Assembly: GCA_030062745.1 (NCBI GenBank)
Contig: CP099844.1
Location: 18,786,596-18,850,595 of the forward strand
Direction: 5' to 3'
Source: Capitulum mitella
Lineage: Eukaryota > Arthropoda > Thecostraca > Pollicipedomorpha > Pollicipedidae
Length of the DNA: 64,000 bases
Position numbers and translations under genes: made by a program. The first letter of the stretch is position 1. Every line of letters starts with the position of its first letter. Shown here one piece after another: positions 12,046-24,200 of this stretch. Under the pieces are notes generated by a model. It saw nothing but the letters and a program-made list of their open reading frames with translations, ran no database searches and was not told the origin of the DNA.

Positions 12046-12535
12046 GTACCGAATGGGGGCCTCCTGTGTTGCCGAGGGGCCCCATGTATCAATCAAGGTC
12101 TCTGGATCCGTCATGAGGACTCCTACGCCGATCAGGCCGTCTGTGCAGGGACGTGGCCATAATTTTGCGGGATGTCACATTATTGACACTGGGGGCCTCC
12201 GGCAAAGAAAGAGAGCTCCCGGTACGATTGGGGCCTCGTTCGTCCTCCTTGGTCAGTTCTGGAGGCCTCTTGCGTCGGTCAGGGGACCTCCTGTGTTGGT
12301 CAGGGGGCCCCTTGCGAAAGTTCGGGGACTCCTACGTCCGTTATGTGAACTTCGTCGGTCCGGAGATCTCTTGCGTGGATTCTGGAGGCCTCTTGAGTCG
12401 GTTTCTAGGGCGTCCTACGTCGGTTCTGAGGCGTGTGTCGGCTCTAGAACCCTATTCGTCGGTAAGGAGTCTCTCTGTGTCAATCAGGAAGCCTCCTTTG
12501 TCCACCAGGGACCGTGTTCCGGTCAGAAGCTTCCT
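12046..12535. repeat. Decayed minisatellite with about 20-bp unit
   Basis: Variants of the words GGCCTCCTGTGT and CGGTCAGG recur about every 18-22 bases for nearly 500 bases, for example at 12057-12080, 12261-12320 and 12370-12500. The array is too diverged for exact copy numbers. It reads as a 162-residue open frame on the plus strand (12053-12541), which I regard as a by-product of the repeat. Confidence 0.6.
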
Positions 12536-13027
12536 AAATGACTTGGTGCTTGTTGTGAGCAGCGCAGCTAAGGATGGTGGACTGCATTTTCGGCGGAGGG
12601 GCAAATGCTAGCGGATCAATGGCTTACCTCATCTGGATTACTTTCCCCCCCCAAAAAAAAAACTGAATTTCGTTATTTTTACTATGGCCCAGTTTTTCAT
12701 TAAACAAACAAACTTTACCCCAGATTTTGGCGCTGATGTGCACTTGCGTTCTCTAAAATGCATGATTGCTTTCAGTTCTGTACCCACGGACATTTTTCAG
12801 GTCTTTGCCCCTGGGCATCTATCCACATAATGGCAAATGATGAAAATTTCTGTCTCTTACGTTGTTGGTATTTAGAACACGTATTCAACATTATTGTAAC
12901 GCATATCTGTAGAAGATTGAAAAACAGTTTCCTGGCACAACATTAAATTATAACTCGAAGTTCAGCACGAAAATACGTATACGAGAACGCAACTATTATC
13001 TCAAGCACTTGCCAAAGCAGCTTTGGC

Positions 13028-13057
13028 CAGGGCCTCGTTTAACATGTTAACTGGGGG
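13028..13057 (+). mobile_element. Fragment of the 5' terminus of the 8-bp-TSD transposon family
   Basis: It begins CAGGGCCTCGTTTAACATG followed by TTAACTGGGGG. This is nearly identical to the left ends of the elements at 50501 and 51119. No matching right end was recognised nearby. Confidence 0.5.
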
Positions 13058-14992
13058 CCCAGCCCCCGCTGTGGAGTCGCCAACCCCCCGTGAGGACAAA
13101 ACCAGGTAACTGGGGGTGGGGGGCAGTTGGAATGTTGAAAATCATTAAGTCTGAAATAGGTTTTCTGCGAAGACGTAGCTTTTTTAAATGCGAAGTCATT
13201 GCAGAAATGCGCAACAAATACCGTTTTTTTGTCCTCCCGTAAGATTTTTCCAAATGCAAAGTCGCTGCAAAATGCCTGGTTCATCAGTTTTCCGTGCGAT
13301 TAAATCACAGGCGGCAGTGTATGGAAATTGTTACGCTGCAATGACACCAAAAGGGAAAACGGAAAACAATGCAGTCGAGCCATGAGAGGGAAAAGGGCGG
13401 GGTAGGTAGTAGGCTAGAGGCAAAAAACAGGATCCAAAAAATACAATTATCTTGTACGCAGCAATATTCCGAAAACCAACACTCCTGTAGTTCTAAGTGG
13501 TCTACTTCTGAGAAATTTGCGTTCTTTTTAAATCATGCATTTTGCCTTGAATGTGGCCGTTTTTCGCAACTAGCTGCCTTCTCATGCAGCATGAGCTCGT
13601 TTTAGCCACACAATCAAACAAACTTAGAACTTATTGAAATGCAAAATGACATGACATTAGTGCCCTAAAGTCAGCCACTTTCTTAGAAGCGGAATCAAAT
13701 ACGTTGGAATGAATTGTTCGATTACAGCCAACGAACATAAAACATCGAATAAGATGAGTAACGGCGGGAGGAAATTTCGAACGGAAACATACGAAACGTC
13801 GGCTATCAATGTAAGGATTAAGGTGGAAAGCAGTCATTTTGTCAAACAAAGCATGGAATGAGAAAACACCACATGTAAAATGTTTAACGTAAATATCAAA
13901 AGCAGTATAAAAACGAACCTGCCTTATACCAAATGACTCATGACGGAATCGCAAAATGTCGGGGTAGGGATCAATAACGCATCGGATAAATATTTCAGTG
14001 AACGATGTCGCAATACGGACATCTAGTAGTGCACGGACACTGACTTTTCTCTAAGACTGTACGGGGACAAATCTTTCCATGGTTTACACATAACGTCCCA
14101 AGTGTCTTCGCTCTTTAGCTAAAACTGAAATGAATATTCCGGTTGTCTCAGGTGGTTACTGAACTGAACCGACCAGACGACTACCCTGGTTGCACCACTG
14201 GACCTGATGGTGTGAATGCAAAAATGCTGGCTTTTCGCATCATAAACGGTAGAAGGTTTGGGTCCTAGGCGTCGAAAAATTGTCCATCCTCCTTTCCCAG
14301 TAGTCTTTTGAAGACAGCCTGTTGCCAGGGATCTTTCACATGATAACAACGCATGACAATGGACCAGAAAACGTTTTTCCAGCGTCTCGGATAGAATAAT
14401 CGTAGAACATACTGCCGATCTCCGGCGACGGCCCGCGCTGATATCGTATCTGCCAACGACAGTCAGCTTGGGAAGAGCTTGAATTCTGCCCGTGATTTTG
14501 ACAGACAGAAGTCCTGATCACTTCACCATTAGGTCCATGTCTTGGTATAATCTTCATCGTTTGAGATATTAAGCTGTTACATATTGCCCCACTCCATGGT
14601 TTGTAATGTAAAAGTTGGCCATTCTGTATCAGCCCATGTGCGATGCCCATCCCTGATACGATGATATAAAGTATAACCCCATGATTATTTGTTCATCCGA
14701 AATTTCGTCCCGCAATATTTTTCCGTTTCGATAAATATCGCAATTAGGTATTTACCCATATCGGACATATTGCCATTCCAAGTTTTCAATTTTATTTCAA
14801 TTTCATTCCTTTCCCGCATGCTTTCCGCATCTTATGGTGAAAACATGTTTCTTCTACGTTGCTGTGGTGACGAGCTATGACGTCATAACGAGAGTCATGT
14901 CAGCCATGCCAGTCAGTTTTCGAGAGACGCGGCCGGTTTACACCGGTCACAGTTTTGTCTCACTGTAGGACGGCTGGAGTACGCAAGTACAG

Positions 14993-15098
<106 letters not shown>

Positions 15099-16900
15099 TC
15101 GACTTCAAACTGCATGTCCTATAAAACTATTCATACATTTAACAGGCTTATGCTCACTACTGGGATTATCGAGGATGTAAACTGATGACGTTACCTTTTA
15201 CCTTTGGTAATGCAACATGAAATAAGTATGGTAAAACAACCTGTATATTCGGATTGCTTGAGGTGAAAGGAATCGAATGGTAGAAATTTGGTGCAACTTA
15301 TCTTTTATTTCATGAAAAAAGGGGGCAATGCTGCGAAGGCCGGACTTGCTCCAACAGGCGGGGCGGCGTGGGCCGTAAAGTGGTGAGTCTAAAATACATG
15401 ACATGTCTAAAATTAGATTTTGTGTTGGATATCAACTCGAAAAACGCTTTTAAGGCATCTTAGTTACGATTTCGGCTAATCCGAGGTCATTCTAGGTCTT
15501 TGGCTTTAGATAGATCACCTTGGTTGACTTGAGATGATCTTGGATGACCTAGGATGACCTTTATAGGCAACTCGATATAATTGAGATGCTACGTTTTACT
15601 TCAGCATCTACCATTGTCTACAAAAATGCTTCTGCACCTCTGGAAACAAATTTAAGCCGACGACCCCGCATGGCAAGGATTGACCTAGCGTGGCCTGGAT
15701 TGGACTCCACGGGTGAAATACAATCATGTAGTGTACAGATACTCATAACTGATTGATGAACAATGTGATATCCATTTCGCTTCATCATCATTTATTCTTT
15801 GGCGTTCATTTGCGCTTTAACTCGAAAAAGCACTTCTGCGCCAATTTTTGACTTTTGACCCGACCTGGAAGGTCATCCGTTGGCCTGAAACCTTAAAAAG
15901 AGATGCCAGTCGCGATATCTCGTCACGCGCAACCCAGGGTTCGTACCAATCCTTCCCCCCTGTATGTTCGCGCTATATACAAGGCCCTATACGGGCGAGG
16001 ATTACGATTCGATAGGCCGATGGCATCGGGTCTGATGCTGTCAAGGCGGTGGGTATTATCGCCGTAGGAGAGTAGACAGCCATGAAGGAGGAAAGAGGAC
16101 AGATCGTGTATGAAAATAAGAAAAGGATTGGACCGACCAATGATCGTTGTACGTGTTGTATGTATGTACTGACGTGGGATTATCCACTGTTTCATTGGCT
16201 GTCAATCCCCGAGTCACAAGTAAAGGAATAAAACGTGCAGGCATCTAGACACATGGCACTCATGTGCATACAGGCCGACGCACATTCTTGGGCTACTCCA
16301 TGAGAAGTCGAAGGATTGTCGAGCGGTCGTTGACCGCCTGTTTCTGACTGTTGATGCAGCTGGCAAGCCTTCACACGATGTGCCGTGCTTGGATAAATCA
16401 ACAGATCGGTCCGGACAAAGCGCTCCTTGCTGGATAATAGTTCCACAGCCACATTGCTCTGAGTAACGTTGTTTTTATGCAGAACATCCCTGAAATATGA
16501 AACCTTTCGGTACTATCATTTTGGGGACGTGAACGAAACGAAAAAAGCGCGTGAAACATTCAGTCTTTTATATACTTGGGAAAAAACACTTCGCGAACCG
16601 TTGAAATCAAGAAGGATCATTTTTCAACAAGCAGAAAAAATAATATTTTTCGTTCTTAATGATACATTCTTTTCCTATATGGTTGACGGAAGTACATACT
16701 ATGTGGTCAATTGCAGCAAAACGTTAGAAACTGGGTATCTCTAGCATGCAACACAAGCTGATTTCAGTTTAACAAAAAGCGAGAGATTCGGCGCATGCAA
16801 CTCAAACACACAAAAGGTTGCCAAGTAATTAGCCTCCAGAAATCGTTACTACAGGGTCGGGCTGGGGCAGGTTGCTGTTTTTTTTCGGTTTAAAGTAAAA

Positions 16901-17242
16901 CTAGCTCGCTCTTCGGTATTGCTGGTAACCAGGGTCTCGCAAAACCCACCCAGTATCAAAATAAATGTCACAAAGACAGATTTCATATTCAGTGGCACCA
17001 AAGCATAAATTCACAAGTTGGCAGATTTTCAGATCTGGGTATGAGTCTTTGGGTCTGTCATAACTCCAGCCCCAGTAGTGAAGGCTCTTGGTGGAATCTT
17101 CGACCAACCTGTCATCTGGGAACAGCATGTATCTGACCTTGTGTGGTGCTGCAAGGTAGTCCTCGTGTCTCCATACAAAATTCGGCATCACTTCACGTGC
17201 AACATTCTGAAGCTCCTTGTCGAAATTCCCGTTTTTCGCCAT
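16901..17242 (-). CDS. Unassigned open reading frame, 113 residues from MAKNGNFDKEL
   Basis: I do not recognise this protein. The frame reads MAKNGNFDKELQNVAREVMP to the stop at 16901. Residue use looks protein-like: acidic and aromatic, several Cys, Trp pairs and Tyr in blocks such as RHEDYLAAPHKVRYMLFPDD and HYWGWSYDRP. The frame stays open a further 46 codons upstream without a clear splice acceptor. A truncated retrotransposon tail begins immediately to the right on the other strand, so it could be part of a mobile element, a single exon, or chance. No signal peptide or membrane helix is apparent. Confidence 0.3.
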   Translation of the reverse strand: MAKNGNFDKELQNVAREVMPNFVWRHEDYLAAPHKVRYMLFPDDRLVEDSTKSLHYWGWSYDRPKDSYPDLKICQLVNLCFGATEYEICLCDIYFDTGWVLRDPGYQQYRRAS

Positions 17243-17384
17243 ATTATTCGATGTGTGTACGTGTAGCGAGGTGCAGCTCATTGCCAATTTCGCCGCGAGA
17301 TTGGTGACTGGCATCCGTGGATACGGTCTCCTGTCACCAGTGATCTCTTCACTTGGGTGGCGTAATATGACTGGTCCCATCGAC

Positions 17385-17760
17385 TGATGAGATCGTCTAA
17401 AAGTGTACCAAGCATTGCACCCGAAGGACGTGCCTGTCTCCCTGTCTGTGTTCTTCCCGACACGAGCACGAGTCTCCCGCCTTCAGATGAGTGGTGTCCT
17501 GCCGGGCGCCCGCGCTTCATGCTTCATCTTTCGCGATGCCGTCAGGCCCGTCGCCGGCGGTATTTCACATACCGCGCGGCTCCGTCCTGGAACCGCCTGC
17601 CTCCGGCCGCTGCGCGTGCCCGAACGCATGGCGCCTTGTCTGGCCTCATTCGACAAACATCATCGCCTTGGTTTCCGTGCGTCTCACCTGTGTTAGTTGT
17701 CACGAGTCGACTGGGACTGGAAAACCGACATCGTAGATTGTCTCTATAAAGCTGCATCTG
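17385..17760 (+). pseudogene. 5'-truncated APE-type non-LTR retrotransposon, ORF2 C-terminus
   Basis: In the frame of 17387-17749 the translation ends YFTYRAAPSWNRLPPAAARA. This is the same terminal block as the retrotransposon at 43.2-46.7 kb (FSYRAASSWNCLPLDITISR). The block lies at the extreme C-terminus of the reverse transcriptase polyprotein in CR1/jockey-type elements. Preceding residues (Pro-Ser-Asp-Glu near RPRFMLHLSRC) suggest one or two small frameshifts. Only the last ~120 codons and a short 3' UTR are present, as usual for 5'-truncated insertions. Confidence 0.65.
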
Positions 17761-17879
17761 ATTTCGAATCTGATTCTTACCGTTTCTTGAGGCTGCACTC
17801 ACTCGCTACCTGCGGCTTTGCTCGTAAATGCAGCTAGCAGAAAAGACTGGTGCAGAATTTGCTGTCTTATCGACATGTC

Positions 17880-18647
17880 TTATTATGTCATGTCTTAAAC
17901 ATGTCTTATTATGACATGTTATATTATGTTTTATTATCCTGGCTGTTTTCTTTGCCTTTCATGAGCTTTGAAGACATTACAGTACATCACAGCAAAAAGG
18001 CAACATACTTCCAAGGAGTGCATTGATAGCAACTGCACGCATCGCTGTATTATTGGCATAACTTCGACAACATTTACTATCTTCCGACCTGACGTAAGCT
18101 GTATTTATTGTATGTTCTGGTAACGCCGTCTACACCGATAACGAACGCCATATAACCCAGCCTGACGCGTGAAAAACGACAGGAAGAGTACCCTATTTGT
18201 TGCATCTCATTAATGCCCCTGTTATTTCTTCTTTCTTTGTTTATTTATTTCACAGACTTGGAGCGGGTCATAAATGCGAAACGAAGCAGAGTAGCGCGGG
18301 GCAGCAGCGTGAACCTTTGTCCGTCAGGGGTGGGTGGCAGTGGGTACTCGGTTAGAACTCCTCCGATCCGTTAGATCATTGCAGAGATTTGGGATGAATG
18401 AATGGAGGAAAGTGCCATATGGATGTGCCAGATAGGGATGGTATAAATGATAATGATCTGAAAACGAATATGAGAGGGAGGATTGTTCGCTTCTGAAAAC
18501 AGCATGTGAAAACGTGCGAAAAGTAACCACGTTTTGTCCGACAGTCAAAATTCTGTCAGTCGAAATTGTGAGGTAGGTTGGAGACTAAAGTTCCGTCTCC
18601 AAAATAAATTTTTGCGAAAAGTTGACGTTTTGCACTTTTTTGGTATC
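17880..18647. other. Intergenic A/T-rich stretch, nothing recognised
   Basis: Short repeats of ATGTCTTATTATG around 17875-17935 are the only structure. No exon or transposon end was found. Confidence 0.4.
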
Positions 18648-19866
18648 TTAACCCGCGCACGACCGTCGATCCGTTTCGAACATGGGCGAGTGGGGGGGGG
18701 GGGCAGTTGGCCGCCCCCCTCTAACTCGCGGACGGTTGGTCGCACGATAAAAGCAAGCTCACCGTTGGAAAGCTTGTGACGAGTAGAGTTCGAAACTGGT
18801 CTCATTTTTAGCTTTAGATAATATGTAAGCCAATTTACGCGCTATATATGTTTTCACATAGCCGACTTCATGAGACCGAGAAATGGCCTGAATCTCAAGG
18901 GTTGTGACTAATAACGCATAGGTAAAGGCACCAGCGCACAAGTAAAGGTCCGAGGATGTCGATACACGTCTAATTTCCCAGATTTGTTCAATATATAAGC
19001 CGAAACGTTGAGTTAAAGACACTGCAATTCTCCCGCCAGCTGTCGGTGTGCGCTGCTGCCGTCTGCGGCCACAAATGGAAGGGAACTACTTTCAGCGTTC
19101 CCCTATTTTCGCAACAAAATATATGTATATTTTATTGATCTTAGTGGTTCATGTGATGATTTTTCATGCTTAAATTTTGGAAAAATTCATTAGTTACCAA
19201 TCTATAAAATTGGAGGAGCTTTATTCGCAACAGCCTGTTTATTTCCAAAATTTGCTACTTTTTCAAACTTTTTGAGGTTCATGGTATGACTTACGTCTGT
19301 GCAAATTAGTTCTGCCATTTTCTACCCATTCTGAGTAATTCATCGCCGATTTTGACGGTGGTACATTTTTGCCCACTACAGATATTCGTGACCTGACCTC
19401 AGGTCAATGGCTGGAAGTCATTGATACTTTACTCAGTGACGGTAACTAGATGCCTGCTTCACTCCACACTAAAAATGTTATGAAATATTCCGTCAATTTT
19501 CGAAAAAAAACGACGACATGTGTTAAAAATGTGCTTGACCTTAGGTCAATGACCCGGAAAATTCCGAAAAAATCTGAGAGCAGATTTGTTGCACCTATCA
19601 CGATCACTAACCCCTGAAAGTATTCTTGAGATATCTTGTTTTGCGAAAAAGTTAGAGGGCGCTTAACTTTTTTGGACATAGGTCCGTTTGACCTGACCTA
19701 GGTCAAGCACCTGACCTGACCTGAGGTCAAAATTTTGGCGCGAGATGTAAAATTGATGAAGCAAAAGGTACACAAAGTTTCGTGACTCTGTGTTTGTTGG
19801 TTCTCTTGCAATCCCGGAAAAACCCCAGGGGGCAGTCAACTGTCCCCCCAATCGGGGACGGGTTAA
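18648..19866 (+). mobile_element. TTAA-flanked non-autonomous element, family 1, copy A (complete)
   Basis: It starts TTAACCCGCGCACGACC and ends in GGGGACGGGTTAA, so TTAA lies at both edges with CCCG/CGGG just inside. Near each end is a G-run/C-run hairpin (GGGGGCAGTTGGCCGCCCCC on the left, GGGGGCAGTCAACTGTCCCC on the right). It is about 1.2 kb with no coding potential. The right half is rich in GACCTGACCT/AGGTCA words. The TTAA flanks and C-start resemble piggyBac-type non-autonomous elements; the family assignment is inference. Confidence 0.75.
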
Positions 19867-20425
19867 CCGTAACAGGTGCCATACATACAGATGCCATATC
19901 TGAACTGCGAGAGAATTGAGACTGACATTAACGGATTTGAGGATGAGTCTGGGGAGGCTGCGTTTGAGGTGAGATCAGTAGTCAGCAGATCGAAGCATCG
20001 GTGACTGGTCATAGGAATCATATCACATGTCACAGAAGTGTGATTTTCCCACGATTTAGCGATCGAAAGTAAGACCATGGTTTTTGATTCAGAACAGGTT
20101 TTGAGATCAACACATGTGAAATTCATTTTGATGCCGTCCATGGACAAACCGCATTCATTTTGGCGATTACTGATAAATTGCTCTTTTTGTGACTGGATTT
20201 GATCATGATAGCTCTGAGCCAGGAATCGGGCATATTGAGAGTGGTTTCCATCAGCCGAATGGTTCCTTTCGGTTTTCTTTTTATCTTTTAACTTTTTACC
20301 GCTTCCGAGCAGCTGTGTTTCGTCAACGTACTGCGCGGACCTCGGCACCAGGCACGAAAAGGCCAGTCGTTCGAAAAAATTGAGTATGGTAGAGGTGGAA
20401 GACAGGACCCTTGATAAACGCCCAT

Positions 20426-20431
20426 TTTATT
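20426..20431 (-). terminator. Possible polyadenylation signal of the DEG/ENaC gene
   Basis: The minus strand has AATAAA about 630 bases after the stop codon. It is the first canonical hexamer I noticed downstream in that direction. This is a weak call, because such hexamers are common in A/T-rich sequence. Confidence 0.25.
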
Positions 20432-21058
20432 CGGTGGAACTCTGGACAAGTGTTATTTTTTTGCTTAACGTCAATAAAGCTCACTGCGTGTGACAGGATG
20501 CATCGATGCTGTAAGCTTGCAATTTGATAAGGAGGTTAGAGTAATCAGTGAGATTAAAACACTCTGAAAAGTCTATCAACTAAAGAACAGAAATCTCACC
20601 TTTTCGGCAGCTGCAAGGACATTCTTCATTTCGTGTAAATAATTTGTCCCACACGGCAAGCAGAGTATCTGGCATGGTATGCACAATCTTCACAACTTAA
20701 AAGGGTAAATGGATCGCGCTCACGGAGCAGATGCAGTTCTTCAGCGGTAATCAGAAACGCCCGGACAGAAATTCATCAGTCTGTGAGTTTACGACGAATA
20801 TCCAGCAGACGAATATGCGGTACAAAACAAGCCCTAAAACCAACACGCAGAGCCAACATTCGTATATCGGATCGTCATCTGGCAAAAATCAGTCAGAAAA
20901 ATCCAAACACATCTTTTCGATGAAGAAGCTCGGTGTAAGAGGCAAATGGAAATCACGTTGGTAGGACGATGCGATGGTTGTGTTGACGGCGCTTTGAACG
21001 ACGTAGGTGGCGCCTCCACGCGCAAGGCTGGCGCAGAGTCAAAACGCCCGCGGCACAG

Positions 21059-21238
21059 TTAGGTGGCGGCGACTTGGATGGTTCGGACGGGTCGGGCGGC
21101 TCGGCCAAACCGGGGCACCCGGGCCACCATCATGACGCAGAAGTCGAACAGGAACTCGAGCAGTTCGACGATGGTGACCAGCGAGAGGCCGACGAACAGG
21201 CCGAACGAGCCACCGATGTTGGAGATGAGGGTGATCTC
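21059..21238 (-). CDS. DEG/ENaC terminal exon: second membrane helix, selectivity filter and stop
   Basis: 60 codons including the stop TAA (21059-21061); acceptor tttctggcag, phase 0. It encodes EITLISNIGGSFGLFVGLS, containing the invariant GG and the GLS filter. The hydrophobic helix VTIVELLEFLFDFCVMM follows, then a short basic tail (VPRFGRAARPVRTIQVAAT). This block is unmistakable for the family. Confidence 0.95.
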   Translation of the reverse strand, partial: EITLISNIGGSFGLFVGLSLVTIVELLEFLFDFCVMMVARVPRFGRAARPVRTIQVAAT

Positions 21239-24200
21239 CTGCCAGAAAAGCGGTCACAGGGGCCCGTCAGAAGATAACTTCTTCGCCTGCTGGGACCGAT
21301 TCGAAATCCGAAATAATTCGAACAAATTCAGATAGACAGCCAGTACCATCTAAGACCACAAACCAGTCAAACCGAAGACGATGGGTCTACCGCAGGTCAC
21401 GTATGAAGGTAGGTCAGCAAAAACAAACAAAAGAAATGCTGGTACGTCATCCAAGCCTCGTCAAAAAAGCTACGTGTCCCACTCAGTCAACCTTTAAACA
21501 CCCTTTTCAGTTTTGACGGCCTGTCAACCGTTTGTGCTATCGCGCGGTAATTTCGTGGCTTTTCTTACGTGCTTTTATATATTACCCCGCGCCCCCCAAA
21601 CTGGCCGTCTGGATCCGCCCTTGCGACTAACAGTGCCATTCGTGTTGCTCAAGCTACCCTCTAAACTTAACCTGTCTTTAGAGCTCATCGGTGACATCTC
21701 GTTCTTGACGCGGAAACCAACGCAAACGGCTAGTCTACGAGGTCGTGTGGGACGGGTGCAGGAGCAAATGTGTCTGGATGTGGCCGGTTTGCTCGCGCCT
21801 GTCGGACTGTGTCACTTCGAACAAAGTGTGCCCTTTTCACTCTCCCGAAGTGCCCTTTCGTAAATTTTAGGGTGCCCTCTTGCTCAAGCACCGCCCCCCT
21901 TTCCACTGAAAAATGCCACCCAAATGCACTGGTACCTAACTTGTTGGACAATATTAACAATCTCGCAGCAAATCCTCTAGATGTTTAAGACATGCTGGGC
22001 TAGAATCCTGCTAGGTACTGACGTAAGTGCAATGCAGTTCTCCATATCCCGTCAAATTGTTTCTTCGGGTGCTTTCGTAATGTGCTGAATATGGATGAAC
22101 TGCCCTGTCTTAAAGAGTTTGAGAAATTAATGCCAATAACATACCTATGTGGAAAAGACAACTATGGTTTGTAGCATATGCAGCCACATAATGCATAATC
22201 AAATAACGATGGGTAATGATATACTTACATCTTGACTGCAGGACGAGGGCTTAGAAACTTACCCAGGCCAACGCACATGACAGAGTCATTAACGCACATC
22301 AGTGTGACTTGTGCACGCTGTCTCGAATGTCTTATGCCACACAAGTCTCGAATGTCTTATGCCATTGGCGCTATTCTACCAAAAACATCACATCCACATC
22401 ATGGTAGTAACTAACCGTATATGACGGAATTTCGTTGACGACGGTGGCAGAGAGTGTGTTCATGAACACGTGAACGTCCACAACTTCGTTCGGCGTGCTG
22501 AAAGAGTCATATTACGTAACAGCTGGATTTCATTTTGTTCCTGTAGATCCAATATTGAGACGCATCTAGCTGTATCTGCAGTCTCTGGGCAATAAATCAA
22601 TGCGTGGTGTAACGTGTCCAAGAACAGTTCGCGGCACTCTTAGGGGAATGCTCCACAGTGACAGACTGTCCAGACGTTCATTTGTTTGGTCCAAAGTGTT
22701 ACTGACCACGTTTTCAGTACACGTTTCTCCAAAGAACACCTTAAGGAATCGAACAAAGAAATCACTAAAGAACGTGTTCTGACGTCACCCAGCGATGACG
22801 GCGACAAACGGCTCTTCCGCTAACGCTTAGTGGCTTCTGTGGGCTGTATGGAAAGAGAAGCCCACACCAACCGCTCATGAGCCATTTTCGAGTGAATTTC
22901 TTGTCCTTCGCCAGGCGTTGATAATCTAATCTAAATGTCTAAAATAACCTGTTATTTTTGTTTCTGAGTATGGAAAAAAGCCGAGCCTCTTCAGCTCCAG
23001 TCTCCACGTCTTGAGTCAAATCTTGTATCTTGAGAGGCTTTAGTAATCAGACCCATCAGTCCATCGGTTTACCAGCTCCATCAGTATTTCACATTTCATC
23101 TTTATCTCAAGGTAGTTCTTCAAACATATATGCCTGTGTTGGTCGTGAGTTAGGACGCACAGCCTCTCGGACTCAGGTGGTTGGGTCTTTAGTCAAGTCT
23201 TGTGTCTCGTCAGGCATCGTTCAGTCGCCCAAGAAACTGGGAACTCCAAGAAAGTCCATCATAATGAAAACGTGTGCGTCATTTTGTTTTCAAGCCAAAT
23301 CGCACATGGACCTAGGAAGTCTATTAAGGAAGGGTCGTCGATCCCGTACATTTCCGGTATTACACCAAACTTTTGCAACTTAACCCTTTTGTGCCCTCTC
23401 TTGGGTGGAATATGGCCTTCAAAAACCTTCCAGAACTCCAGGTCGTGTGGTTGACCGCGTACATCAGCTCTCCTGGCTAACTAGTGACTGACCGTCGCAT
23501 CATGTGCCGACCTCAGCAACTCGAACCCACTTTGGCAGGACAGTAGAATCATTCGTCTTCTAACTGAATTAGCGGTCGTGCCAGGCAACCGAATGAAATG
23601 GTAACGCTGGGACCAAGTTTGCGTGTTTGCTCAATAGCTGGAAAAAAGATTATGAATCACTGTTCGTTTGTGTTCGTTCTTGTTTGTCTGCGGCTTCGCC
23701 GTCGGTCGACCTTCTGTTCGCGAACACGCTCTGTTCATGAACAGCTCGCGGACTGTTCGCGATTGCGAACTACGATTGAACCAGCTACACCATCAAATGT
23801 GTTGACGCTGGTTCTGTTGAAGAGTTGGTTTAATTTCTGTACGTTCAGAATGAGACAAAAAGTAATAATTTTGTCCAGTTTCAGGCAAAATAAGCAAATT
23901 TTTGTTTCATTGTCTAGAAAAAAACGTTTCCAACCCGGGGAATGCGCCCAAGAGAGTATGGGGGAAATGGAGGAATGGAGGAATGTCTCAATGGAGGAAT
24001 GGCGAGATGTCCAAATTTTAATCAAGTCTCAGTCAGGAAAGATCACCGTCTGGGCAACACAAGTTGATGCTAGCTGAAAAATGACGTTGCCACATACAAT
24101 ATCCAGAGGCATTTGCTACGCGTTTCCGGCCATGCAGTTGTCAGGTTTTCTGGTCATCGCTTTCGAGTTCAGCTCAGCAGCTTGGCTGGCCGCTTGGGTG

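Noticed and set aside
12053-12541. 162-residue plus-strand open frame
   Set aside because: It follows a decayed ~20-bp tandem repeat; no motif and no splice context.
15480-15570. Cluster of AGGTCA/TGACCT words as a nuclear-receptor response region
   Set aside because: The same words are scattered through the dispersed repeats of the window, so they more likely reflect repeat ancestry than a regulatory site.
23700-23772. GAAC-GTTC palindromes resembling a bacterial SOS box
   Set aside because: The context is an animal intron with split genes; the palindromes belong to a repeat cluster.
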